A DNA stretch of 21,752 nt, taken from contig DBTO01000010.1 in assembly GCA_002307095.1 (NCBI GenBank), positions 1 through 21,752 on the forward strand, in the 5' to 3' direction. Position 1 is the first letter of the stretch. Every line of letters begins with the position of its first letter. The stretch is from Sulfurospirillum sp. UBA1314. GTDB lineage: Bacteria > Campylobacterota > Campylobacteria > Campylobacterales > Sulfurospirillaceae. Positions 9,801 through 15,603 of the stretch are shown piece by piece. The notes below the pieces were generated by a model, which had not been told where the DNA came from, did not search any database, and saw nothing but the letters and a program-made list of their open reading frames with translations. The position numbers were made by a program, and so were the translations under genes.

Positions 9801-10608
9801 TATTTTTTGTTCAGCACCTGGAACATATCAAGCAGGAACAAACCTTGCCATTTATGCTTCTGCATGGAAAGATGAGAAAGATTTGAGCGATATTTATCTT
9901 TTTTGGAACAGCTATGCTTATGGCAAAAATCGCTTTGGGGAAAGAGAGCTTGAAGCTTTTAAAAGTAATCTCAAAAATGTTGAAGCAACCTTTAACAAAA
10001 CTGCCAGCGATGAGTATGACTTAACAGGCTGTTGTTGCTATTTTGGAACCCATGGCGGGCTTATCAATGCAGCTAAGACGCTGCGTGATGGCGAAGAAGT
10101 TAAAAACTACTATGGTGATACAAGAGAGCAAGGACGGGTAGGAATACGAACCCTTGCCGAAGAAATGAGACGGGTAACACGCTCAAAACTTCTCAATCCT
10201 AAATGGATAGAAGGTATGCAAGAACATGGCTATAAAGGGGCTTCTGAAATCAGCAAACGCGTAGGTCGTGTTTATGGATGGCAAGCTACGAGCAAAGAGG
10301 TTGATGGTGGTATTTTTGATGATATCGCACGATCGTTTTTAATGGATGAACATAACAAAGAGTTTTTTGAAAAAAATAATCCGTATGCCTTAGAAGAAAT
10401 TGGTAGACGTCTTTTGGAAGCAGAAGCAAGAGGTTTATGGAAACCCTCACAAGATGTTGAAGAAGAGCTCAAAGAACGTTATCTCGAAGTTGAAGGTTGG
10501 CTTGAAGAGCGTATGGGTGAAGGTGAAACACAAGGTGGAAAAATAGACATGATGAATATGGAAGATGTCAAAGGTTGGCAAGAAAAGATGAAAAAGGTTT
10601 TAGGATGA
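6856..10608 (+). CDS. cobN: CobN/BchH-family chelatase large subunit
   Basis: The 1250-residue protein is close in length to cobaltochelatase CobN and Mg-chelatase H subunits, which bind the tetrapyrrole and carry the metal insertion site. It has the signature GTHGNAEFLPGKS (550-562), PPPHQYLATYQWL just before it, and the family C-terminal part LNPKWIEGMQEHGYKGA. It has no signal peptide and should act in the cytoplasm. Unusual features are Cys506, Cys511 and Cys516 (GCAGPRCDGEVC) and three consecutive cysteines at 1059-1061 before YFGTHGG, where classical CobN has an Asp-rich DDYYQ-like segment. I recall similar Cys motifs in CobN-like proteins of other anaerobes, but could not check. An AAGGA-type ribosome site precedes the ATG. 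Its metal, substrate and direction (insertion or removal) are open; HmuS, a CobN-like protein of heme loci, is a relevant comparison. Confidence 0.92.
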   Translation: MKIAAILWSNQAKSWQNVALKEGIELQTLTLKQCKSEPEEAMKIWQNMVSQSDVALIYHNGGEYDERMEKVTKQYAIPTIFLSSDPMIWVKSSLEPRIAAECYRYLMLGGEENAISLCGYLKATILGEEIAIVPPKESAWEFGWHPKLGMFTDKESFWEALYARGFSSYVGILMSRSNVLANNTAVEEALVEMFESKGIGVATVAYYPMKDEALGNLDGVEIIEHFFMNDKIVLIDALIKLSSFLLSNKRGDATKGIQSKSDSLLSTLNIPIVSPVISYYKSEREWLESPEGLGSQVAFSIALPELEGGIEPLIIGANDESFQGNEKGYTPITDRMEKFSERLIRWLNLRKKPNHEKKVAFILNNNPCVGAESSVGGGAHLDTLESIASVLRQMKNEGYNVRVPENGKAIIDEILEKKALSEFRFTSVEEIVKCGGALDLLECETYKQWFNLLPEHTKERIIESWGNPPGEKTNGIPPAMIYDGKIIISALDFGNAVILVQPKRGCAGPRCDGEVCLILHDPTVPPPHQYLATYQWLEKVYQADVLVHVGTHGNAEFLPGKSTGMSSGCYSDITVGNMPHLYIYNADNPAEGVIAKRRSYAVTVNHMQAVMEGAGLYGDLLELQKLIEEYERFEKSEPAKAHTLQHVIMSHKGIAQLLGDNEKITHTNFHSKLKKIHGKLDELSGSYMPRGMHIFGENPQGERRSAILHAMMRWDLHEKSLKGLIAKQRGIDTKTCEIASLNAIDTIAKEAIYAWNQNQIPLQESLQLDDAFIPLLNELEEELKHLSNSLDESDEIGSLLNGFNGGFIAPGPSGLITRGKTDILPTGRNLYSIDPYACPSRGAWEIGKLLAQGVIKKFQEESEGRYPKNVAFHWQSTDLMWTNGEMYAQLLYLIGCEPLWDQSGRVKKFRIMSLNELGRPRIDLTVRVSGITRDNFPNTIELLDEAIASVAALDEPEHLNFVRANTLLKEQQGLSFHSASARIFCSAPGTYQAGTNLAIYASAWKDEKDLSDIYLFWNSYAYGKNRFGERELEAFKSNLKNVEATFNKTASDEYDLTGCCCYFGTHGGLINAAKTLRDGEEVKNYYGDTREQGRVGIRTLAEEMRRVTRSKLLNPKWIEGMQEHGYKGASEISKRVGRVYGWQATSKEVDGGIFDDIARSFLMDEHNKEFFEKNNPYALEEIGRRLLEAEARGLWKPSQDVEEELKERYLEVEGWLEERMGEGETQGGKIDMMNMEDVKGWQEKMKKVLG

Positions 10609-11612
10609 GTGGTGTATTTCCGTTTAGTGCAATTGTAGGACAAAGTGAACTCAAATTGGCATTGATGCTGAATGTGATTGATCCTCTTATTGGAGGAGTT
10701 CTTATTATGGGAGAGAAAGGAACGGCCAAATCAACGGCTGTGAGGGCACTGGCTGATTTACTACCCTCTTATGAAGCTAAATCTTGCCCAAGCAGTTGTG
10801 ATCCTAAACACGAACACGATTGGTGTACACTTTGTCAAGAGGGTCAATTTGAGGCAGTTGAGCATAGACGGATGAAAGTGGTTGAATTACCCCTTGGTGC
10901 AACAGAAGATAGACTTTTGGGAAGCCTTGATATTAAACGAGCTATTCAAAGCGGTGAAAAGCATTTTGAACCAGGCATTTTAGCCTATGCCAATCGTAAT
11001 TTTCTCTATGTCGATGAAGTCAATCTTTTAGAAGACCATTTAGTCGATCTTCTCTTGGATACCGCAGCGATGGGTGTTGCAACCATTGAGCGCGAAGGTG
11101 TCAGCTTCAAGCATCCTTCTCGGTTTGTTTTGGTGGGTTCTATGAACCCAGAAGAGGGTGAACTTAGACCCCAACTGTTAGATCGTTTTGGATTGTGTGT
11201 GGATGTAAAAGCGTTGCATGAACCCAAAGAGCGTTTAGATGTTCTTACCCGTAGGCTCTCTTTTGATGCGGATCATCACGCGTTTATAGATTCGTTTAAA
11301 GAACAGCAATCAACACTTGCCAAAAAACTGGTCGATGCCAAAGAGAGGCTTTTACATGTAAAGCTTCCTGAGGATGTTTTGTATTACATCGTTTCTATTT
11401 GTGCCAATTTGGGTATTGATGGGCATCGAGGCGATATAACGCTCAGTCGTGCAGCAAAAGCTTTGTCTGCTTTTGAAGGAAGAGACGAGGTAAGCAAAGA
11501 AGATGTGCAAATGATCGCTTCGTTTGTCCTTTTGCATCGTCAAAAAAGGCTTCCATTTGAAAGCAGTCATGATGCTGATGCTAAATTACAAAAAGTCTTA
11601 AAGCAAATTTGA
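10605..11612 (+). CDS. chlI: Chelatase AAA+ ATPase subunit (ChlI/BchI-like)
   Basis: From the ATG at 10605 (ATGA overlap with the cobN stop) the protein has 335 residues, the normal size for Mg-chelatase I subunits. It begins with the typical FPFSAIVGQ..LK. It has Walker A GEKGTAKS (36-43), Walker B FLYVDEVN (133-140), sensor 1 VGSMNPEEGELRPQLLDRFGL, and a C-terminal lid with GHRGDITLSRAAKAL. A Cys-rich insertion (Cys61, Cys65, Cys74, Cys77) lies shortly after Walker A. I-subunits form hexamers that hydrolyse ATP and drive the H-type subunit encoded upstream. An ATG at 10575 is in frame but lies inside cobN and adds residues foreign to the family. Confidence 0.92.
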   Translation: MSGVFPFSAIVGQSELKLALMLNVIDPLIGGVLIMGEKGTAKSTAVRALADLLPSYEAKSCPSSCDPKHEHDWCTLCQEGQFEAVEHRRMKVVELPLGATEDRLLGSLDIKRAIQSGEKHFEPGILAYANRNFLYVDEVNLLEDHLVDLLLDTAAMGVATIEREGVSFKHPSRFVLVGSMNPEEGELRPQLLDRFGLCVDVKALHEPKERLDVLTRRLSFDADHHAFIDSFKEQQSTLAKKLVDAKERLLHVKLPEDVLYYIVSICANLGIDGHRGDITLSRAAKALSAFEGRDEVSKEDVQMIASFVLLHRQKRLPFESSHDADAKLQKVLKQI

Positions 11613-13345
11613 TGAAATTAACAGGTTTGGATGATGCCCATCTTGCATTGATGCTGTGTGCCATTGAGCCAAAACTCTCTGGTGTATTATTGGTAGGGCA
11701 GAGTGGCGTTGGAAAATCATCGCTTTTAGCCCAACTTGCACAGTGGTATGATGGGGCAATTGTCAAAATTCCTTTAGGGGTTGAAGAGGAACATCTTGTA
11801 GGTTCTTTATGTTTTGAAGAAATCATAAATGGTACTACAAAGAGCGAAGAGGGGCTTCTTTCTCAAGCACAAGGTGGAATGGTGATCAGTGAAAATTGTA
11901 CTTTGCAGCCTGAGCATATTATGCATCATCTTTTTAACGCTAACTACCAATTTTCGCTTCTGTGTACCCATCACATGGATAACCCACCACTGAGTGATCA
12001 TCTATTGGATCGTATTGATTTATGTGTTGAATTACCAACACAAAAGAACTTAAATACGCGTCAAGAGATCGTGCAGAATAGTTTTACATGTAAAGAAGAT
12101 ATGTTGATGTCCTTACATCAGCAAAGTATGCAAAAAGCACAAAAAACATTACAAAGAATTTCATATAATCAAGAAATGCTATCCCTATGTATTCAGCTTG
12201 CATCCGAGTGCAATACACATGGACACAGAGCTGAACGAGCACTCTTCCTTGCAGCACGGGCCTATGTGGCGTTAATGGGCGACACTAAAATAGAGGAATC
12301 TCATATTCGTAAAGTTGCACCATTGTGTCTTATTCATCGCCAAAAAGAACTTCCACCACCACCGCCAGAAGAAGAATCACAATATAATGATTCTAATGAG
12401 GCTATGTTTGAGCACGATGAAAGCTCTTCACAAACAGAAGAAGCCACAGCTTCGTCTATGCCAAAAGAGAGTGATAGCTCCTCTTCAACATCACAGGAAG
12501 GAAGTGGCAAAGAAGAGATTATTCGTGCACAAGAGCCTTTAAAACTAAAACCATTTTGGCTAACTAAAGATCAAAAAGTACGCAAAGGGCTTGGGTTAAG
12601 GACGGCTACAAAAACCAGTGTAAAACGAGGACGAACCATTAGAACTCTCTCAAAAGAGGGTGATGATATCTCTTTAGCAAGTACGATTCGTGCTGCAGCT
12701 CCTTGGCAAAGAGTAAGAGGGCGCAAAGAAGGCGAATGTTTGGCTATTGAGGCTAGTGATATTCAAATTAAGCAAAGAGAAGCTAAGAGTTCTTATACGG
12801 TTATTATGCTCGTAGATGCTTCAGGTTCTATGGGGGCCAAGGCTCGTATTAAACAGGCAAAAGAGGCGTGTTTGGGCATTCTTAAAGATGCATATACTAA
12901 AAGAGAAGATGTAGCTGTTATTGCGTTTAAGAGCAATGATGCACAGCTTATAGTAGCACCCACAAGAGCAAAATCAATTGTTAAAGAGCAACTAGATGCA
13001 ATTCCCGTAGGAGGGAAAACTCCTCTTTCTGCTGCATTAAGAGAACTGTATCTGCTTAGTCAAAATATCACCAAAAAAGATCCACAAAGACGTATTTTAG
13101 CAGTTATTCTGAGTGATGCAAAAGCCAATGTCAGTAGTGATACAACCTATAAGCCATGGGAAGAGGTTACGCAGTGGGCAACGCTTCTTGCCACCAAACC
13201 AGCAATATCTTCTATTGTGGTTGATACAGAAACAAAAGGACTTATCTCTTTTGGAAAAGCAAAAGAGCTCGCTTTACTTCTTAATGCGCAGTATTATGAT
13301 TTGGAAGCCTTAGGAGAGCAGGGTGTTAGTGGAATTTTTAATTAA
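11612..13345 (+). CDS. chlD: Chelatase D subunit, AAA+ with VWA domain (ChlD/BchD-like)
   Basis: The ATG at 11612 overlaps the chlI stop (TGATG) and gives 577 residues; a TTG three bases earlier is less likely. The N-terminal AAA+ module has an intact Walker A GQSGVGKS (29-36), but the Walker B position reads GMVISENC without the acidic pair, suggesting ATP binding with little hydrolysis. A Pro/Ser/Glu-rich linker (about 245-310, starting PPPPPEEES) follows. The C-terminal VWA/integrin-I domain has the MIDAS motif DASGS (Asp402, Ser404, Ser406), TPLSAAL for the MIDAS Thr, and LSDAKAN. D subunits bridge the I-subunit ring and the H subunit. With the two preceding genes this completes a three-part chelatase. 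Confidence 0.92.
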   Translation: MKLTGLDDAHLALMLCAIEPKLSGVLLVGQSGVGKSSLLAQLAQWYDGAIVKIPLGVEEEHLVGSLCFEEIINGTTKSEEGLLSQAQGGMVISENCTLQPEHIMHHLFNANYQFSLLCTHHMDNPPLSDHLLDRIDLCVELPTQKNLNTRQEIVQNSFTCKEDMLMSLHQQSMQKAQKTLQRISYNQEMLSLCIQLASECNTHGHRAERALFLAARAYVALMGDTKIEESHIRKVAPLCLIHRQKELPPPPPEEESQYNDSNEAMFEHDESSSQTEEATASSMPKESDSSSSTSQEGSGKEEIIRAQEPLKLKPFWLTKDQKVRKGLGLRTATKTSVKRGRTIRTLSKEGDDISLASTIRAAAPWQRVRGRKEGECLAIEASDIQIKQREAKSSYTVIMLVDASGSMGAKARIKQAKEACLGILKDAYTKREDVAVIAFKSNDAQLIVAPTRAKSIVKEQLDAIPVGGKTPLSAALRELYLLSQNITKKDPQRRILAVILSDAKANVSSDTTYKPWEEVTQWATLLATKPAISSIVVDTETKGLISFGKAKELALLLNAQYYDLEALGEQGVSGIFN

Positions 13346-13360
13346 AAAGGATTTGATGTA

Positions 13361-13786
13361 ATGGAATGGATAAAACTTTATACAGACTATGCTATTTTTG
13401 GAGTATTGGGGTTTATGAGCTTTATCTCTTTAGGACTCAGCATTGAGAGAATGCTCTATTTTAGGTCGTTAAAGGTTGAAAATTATAAGAATAAACATCT
13501 TTTAGAAAATGATCTTACACACAATCTAACTGTTCTCTCTACGATTGGCTCCAACGCCCCTTATGTAGGGCTTTTAGGTACAGTTATAGGTATTATGGTG
13601 ACATTTTATGATATGGGACATCATGGTAAACTTGATAATACAGCCATCTTAGTAGGGCTCTCTTTGGCGCTTAAAGCAACAGCGCTTGGACTTTTAGTGG
13701 CTATACCAACACTGATGTTTTACAGTGCATTTGTACGAAAAGTAGATATCAATATTAATCTTTGGAAGTCAAAGCATGAAGCTTAA
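13361..13786 (+). CDS. exbB: ExbB, TonB-energising proton channel subunit
   Basis: The 141-residue protein has three membrane segments (about 10-28, 63-82 and 95-118). It carries the MotA/TolQ/ExbB signature STIGSNAPYVGLLGTVIGIM and SLALKATALGLLVAIP. It is shorter than E. coli ExbB, lacking the long N-terminal extension, as is common in Campylobacterota. AAGGA at 13348-13351 precedes the ATG by 9 nt, and the gap to chlD is 15 nt, the largest in the operon. It forms the inner-membrane pentamer that uses the proton gradient to drive TonB. Confidence 0.93.
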   Translation: MEWIKLYTDYAIFGVLGFMSFISLGLSIERMLYFRSLKVENYKNKHLLENDLTHNLTVLSTIGSNAPYVGLLGTVIGIMVTFYDMGHHGKLDNTAILVGLSLALKATALGLLVAIPTLMFYSAFVRKVDININLWKSKHEA

Positions 13787-14165
13787 GCGCTTTGATAGTA
13801 TGAATGTCGTTCCATTTATTGATGTGATGCTAGTGCTCTTAGCTATGGTCTTAATGGTCTCAACATTTATCAATCAAAACCAAATTCAAATAGAACTAGA
13901 ACTACCACAAGCTTCCTCACAACAAAAACTTTCAAAAGAAGAAGGCAGTACCATTAGTGTAACGGCAAATAATGAAATTATTGTTGATAAAAAAACAATG
14001 AATCTTGAAGAAGCAAAAGCATATCTTATAGCCCTACCTCTTAATACGCCTATACAGTTTCATTCTGATAAAAATTCATATTTTGGTATTTTTGTTCAAT
14101 TAACAGACGCTTTGAAAACACATGGACACGAAAATATTCAAATTATTACTGAAAATGAAAAATAA
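13776..14165 (+). CDS. exbD: ExbD, TonB-energising subunit
   Basis: This 129-residue protein has one N-terminal membrane helix containing the conserved proton-path aspartate (Asp16 in VPFIDVMLVLLAMVLMVS). A periplasmic domain ends with IQFHSDKNSYFGIFVQLTDAL, typical of ExbD/TolR. The gene overlaps exbB by 11 bases and tonB by 11 bases. With ExbB and TonB it would energise the receptor at the head of the same operon. Confidence 0.93.
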   Translation: MKLKRFDSMNVVPFIDVMLVLLAMVLMVSTFINQNQIQIELELPQASSQQKLSKEEGSTISVTANNEIIVDKKTMNLEEAKAYLIALPLNTPIQFHSDKNSYFGIFVQLTDALKTHGHENIQIITENEK

Positions 14166-14847
14166 AAAACAATTTTGGATAGGTTTTACCATTTCTTTGT
14201 TTGTGCATGGATTGATCATTGGTAGTTTTTTTTCCTTTCAAAACAAGCCAAAAAATATGCACTTACATCAAAAACATTCAACAAGTATGTCACTTTCGTT
14301 ATCGGCATTTCAAAAGTCGCAAATTGAACCTGTAGAAACAAAAACTAAAGAATCTGAACCGATACAAAAAAAAGAAGTTGTCAAAAAACCTTCACAACAT
14401 CCTAAAAAGGAACAAAAGATTGTTGAAAAAGAATCAGCGATGGTTAGTACAACACAAAAAGTAACAGATTCTGAAGCAACAAACCATGCAAACATACTTT
14501 ATAAAGAAGAACAAAATCATGAAGCTTCCACAAATGCAATAGCACAACAAACAGGTCTTTCAGGTATAGAAGCCAAAGATACGTTTTTATCAGAGATACA
14601 AGCAATCATTGAAAAAAATAAAACATATCCGAAATGGGCTCGTAAAATGCATATAGAAGGAACTGTTATGTTAGAATTTGAAATAAGCCAAGAAGGAAAG
14701 CTTCTATGGACTAAAGTTCTTTCAACCTCAGGCAATATGGCTTTGGATGAACATGCTTTATTCGTACTTCAAAAAGCATCAGAAGAATTTCCGAATCCTC
14801 CTATTAAAAAAATAATTAAACTACCAATGGAATACAAATTTCTATGA
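14155..14847 (+). CDS. tonB: TonB, periplasm-spanning energy transducer
   Basis: From the ATG at 14155 the protein has 230 residues. The N-terminal anchor contains the TonB SxxxH motif (Ser14, His18 in SLFVHGLIIG). A Lys/Glu/Pro-rich spacer (about 50-100) spans the periplasm. The C-terminal domain reads YPKWARKMHIEGTVMLEFEI, then TSGNMALDEHA and FPNPPI, all diagnostic. An in-frame ATG at 14122 would add 11 residues before the anchor and lacks a better ribosome site, so the later start is favoured. It is the last gene of the operon and is followed by a hairpin. Confidence 0.92.
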   Translation: MKNKKQFWIGFTISLFVHGLIIGSFFSFQNKPKNMHLHQKHSTSMSLSLSAFQKSQIEPVETKTKESEPIQKKEVVKKPSQHPKKEQKIVEKESAMVSTTQKVTDSEATNHANILYKEEQNHEASTNAIAQQTGLSGIEAKDTFLSEIQAIIEKNKTYPKWARKMHIEGTVMLEFEISQEGKLLWTKVLSTSGNMALDEHALFVLQKASEEFPNPPIKKIIKLPMEYKFL

Positions 14848-14857
14848 TAAATAAAAA

Positions 14858-14901
14858 TTAAAAAACTTATATACAGTTTTTTAAATAATTTAATTTTTTT
14901 T
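14858..14901 (+). terminator. Probable Rho-independent terminator of the receptor/chelatase operon
   Basis: TTAAAAAACT pairs perfectly with AGTTTTTTAA (10 bp, loop TATATAC), 11 nt after the tonB stop. A run of eight T occurs about 8 nt beyond the stem. The stem is almost all A-T, so it is weaker than a classical terminator, but it could also work in both directions. Confidence 0.55.
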
Positions 14902-14956
14902 ATCTTTATACAGTTCCCATACAGTAAGAGAACCTTTATGATCATTTTATTAATTA

Positions 14957-14976
14957 TTGAAAACTGTAATTTTCAA
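14957..14976. repeat. Small inverted repeat
   Basis: TTGAAAA and TTTTCAA form a perfect 7-bp inverted repeat around a 6-nt spacer (CTGTAA). It could be a regulator site or a weak hairpin. No adjacent gene explains it, and in AT-rich DNA it may be chance. Confidence 0.25.
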
Positions 14977-15054
14977 AGTTAATAGATAAAATTAAACTTG
15001 AGAATATTACATTAAATTCGTAGCATGAAAATAGCTGCTTATAGCATTAGAATA

Positions 15055-15077
15055 AAGAAGAGCCACACGCTCTTCTT
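15055..15077 (-). terminator. Hairpin downstream of the HlyD-family relic, probable old terminator
   Basis: AAGAAGAGC and GCTCTTCTT form a perfect 9-bp stem with loop CACAC. On the minus strand it lies 26 nt after the stop codon of the HlyD-family relic, and the distal arm runs into TTCTTTATTC. It most likely terminated the operon of which the relic is the last remnant. Confidence 0.5.
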
Positions 15078-15103
15078 CAAATATTATATCATTTTTCCTT
15101 AAA

Positions 15104-15205
15104 TTACCTCACACTCAACCCCTCATCCATATACTGGATAATCGGATAAATAAAGAACTCAATGATTTTTCGTTTGCCTACTTTGATCTCTGTAGTCACA
15201 TTCAT
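15104..15205 (-). pseudogene. C-terminal relic of an HlyD-family secretion adaptor
   Basis: Reading the minus strand from 15205 gives 33 codons and a TAA stop. The product contains VTTEIKVGKRKIIEFF and ends QYMDEGLSVR. This is the characteristic C-terminus of HlyD-family adaptors (TAEIKxGKR, hydrophobic PL/I segment, DEGLxxR). Upstream of the Met the frame stays open a little but loses resemblance to HlyD, so only the last about 33 residues survive. The sequence differs from the C-terminus of the intact HlyD in this window, so it derives from a different paralogue. A hairpin follows its stop. Confidence 0.7.
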
Positions 15206-15468
15206 ATAAAATAGCCTCAATATTTTTGGCAACACTTTACTAGAAGTTTAGTACATCCTCGCCTTTGTTTTAAATCACCCTCTTCTGCCTTCTTGGGGAC
15301 AAATATACAATAGTTTTTATATCGTTTATTCAATATTGTCAAATGAATTACTATTTTTGTCATATATGCTTTTAATGAAAGTCTAAACGAAGGGCATGAT
15401 TTTAAAAACATATACCTATTTATACACTTCACTTGACATAGCCCCTCTCTCATGAGGGAGAAAAGCTC

Positions 15469-15496
15469 TTGTAATCAAACAAATTAATGCTATAAT
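15469..15496 (+). promoter_or_regulatory. Candidate sigma-70 promoter with extended -10
   Basis: TATAAT at 15491-15496 is a perfect -10 and is preceded by TGC, forming an extended -10 (TGnTATAAT). A partial -35, TTGTAA (15469-15474), lies 16 nt upstream. No plus-strand gene follows; the predicted transcript starts near 15503 and runs into three hairpins. Confidence 0.5.
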
Positions 15497-15502
15497 CGCA
15501 GC

Positions 15503-15595
15503 TAAGAGTTTTAGAAGCAAACTTAATCACCTCGTTTCGAGGTCTCAAATATGCCCTAAGAGGTTGCCGCCTCTTAGGGCATAACCTCTTTATTA
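15503..15595 (+). ncRNA. Candidate small RNA, about 90 nt, family unknown
   Basis: Downstream of the extended -10 promoter the predicted RNA has three hairpins: CTAA/TTAG near its 5' end, ACCTCG-TTT-CGAGGT (15529-15543), and a 14-bp stem TATGCCCTAAGAGG / CCTCTTAGGGCATA (15550-15583) followed by CTCTTTATTATT, which looks like a terminator. No ORF explains this. It does not resemble tmRNA, 6S RNA, SRP RNA or a tRNA as far as I can judge. The alternative is that the third hairpin merely terminates the minus-strand tolC gene, whose stop is at 15604. Confidence 0.4.
15550..15592. terminator. Strong stem-loop between tolC and the candidate small RNA
   Basis: A 14-bp perfect stem with loop TTGCCG lies 20 nt beyond the stop of the minus-strand tolC gene. 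The plus strand continues into a T-rich tract (CTCTTTATTATT), whereas the minus strand has only TTTG. It therefore fits a plus-strand terminator better, but could act on both. AAGAGGTT (15558-15565) can also pair with AACCTCTT (15583-15590), an alternative 8-bp stem that excludes the main one. Confidence 0.6.
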
Positions 15596-15603
15596 TTCTA
15601 TCT

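Larger units (their letters stand above)
14848..15603. other. 756-bp region without an intact gene between two converging operons
   Basis: The receptor/chelatase operon (plus) and the secretion operon (minus) converge here. From left to right I see the terminator hairpin after tonB, an inverted repeat at 14957-14976, the hairpin at 15055-15077, the HlyD-family relic at 15104-15205, about 220 bp of AT-rich sequence with nothing recognisable, a short CCCTC/GAGGG hairpin near 15443-15458, and the candidate small RNA with promoter at 15469-15595. The mixture of a relic and unrecognisable DNA suggests decay after rearrangement. Confidence 0.6.

Noticed and set aside
10575..10604. Earlier in-frame ATG for the ChlI-like gene
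   Set aside because: It adds ten residues within cobN that are foreign to the family; the ATGA overlap at 10605 matches the coupling pattern of the operon.
14122..14154. Earlier in-frame ATG for tonB
   Set aside because: It would place 11 extra residues before the anchor and overlap exbD by 44 bases; the ATG at 14155 gives a typical TonB N-terminus.
15433..15438. Perfect TTGACA -35 hexamer
   Set aside because: No acceptable -10 lies 15-19 nt downstream; the TATAAT at 15491 is 52 nt away, so the two do not form one promoter.
15217..15453. 78-codon minus-strand open frame in the central intergenic region
   Set aside because: It has no recognisable motif, an odd Cys/Lys/Arg-rich composition and no clear ribosome site. 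It lies in another frame beside the HlyD relic and is more likely decayed DNA.
15503..15595. tracrRNA-like or CRISPR-associated RNA
   Set aside because: The stem-loop series is superficially similar, but there is no Cas gene, no repeat array and no anti-repeat in the window.
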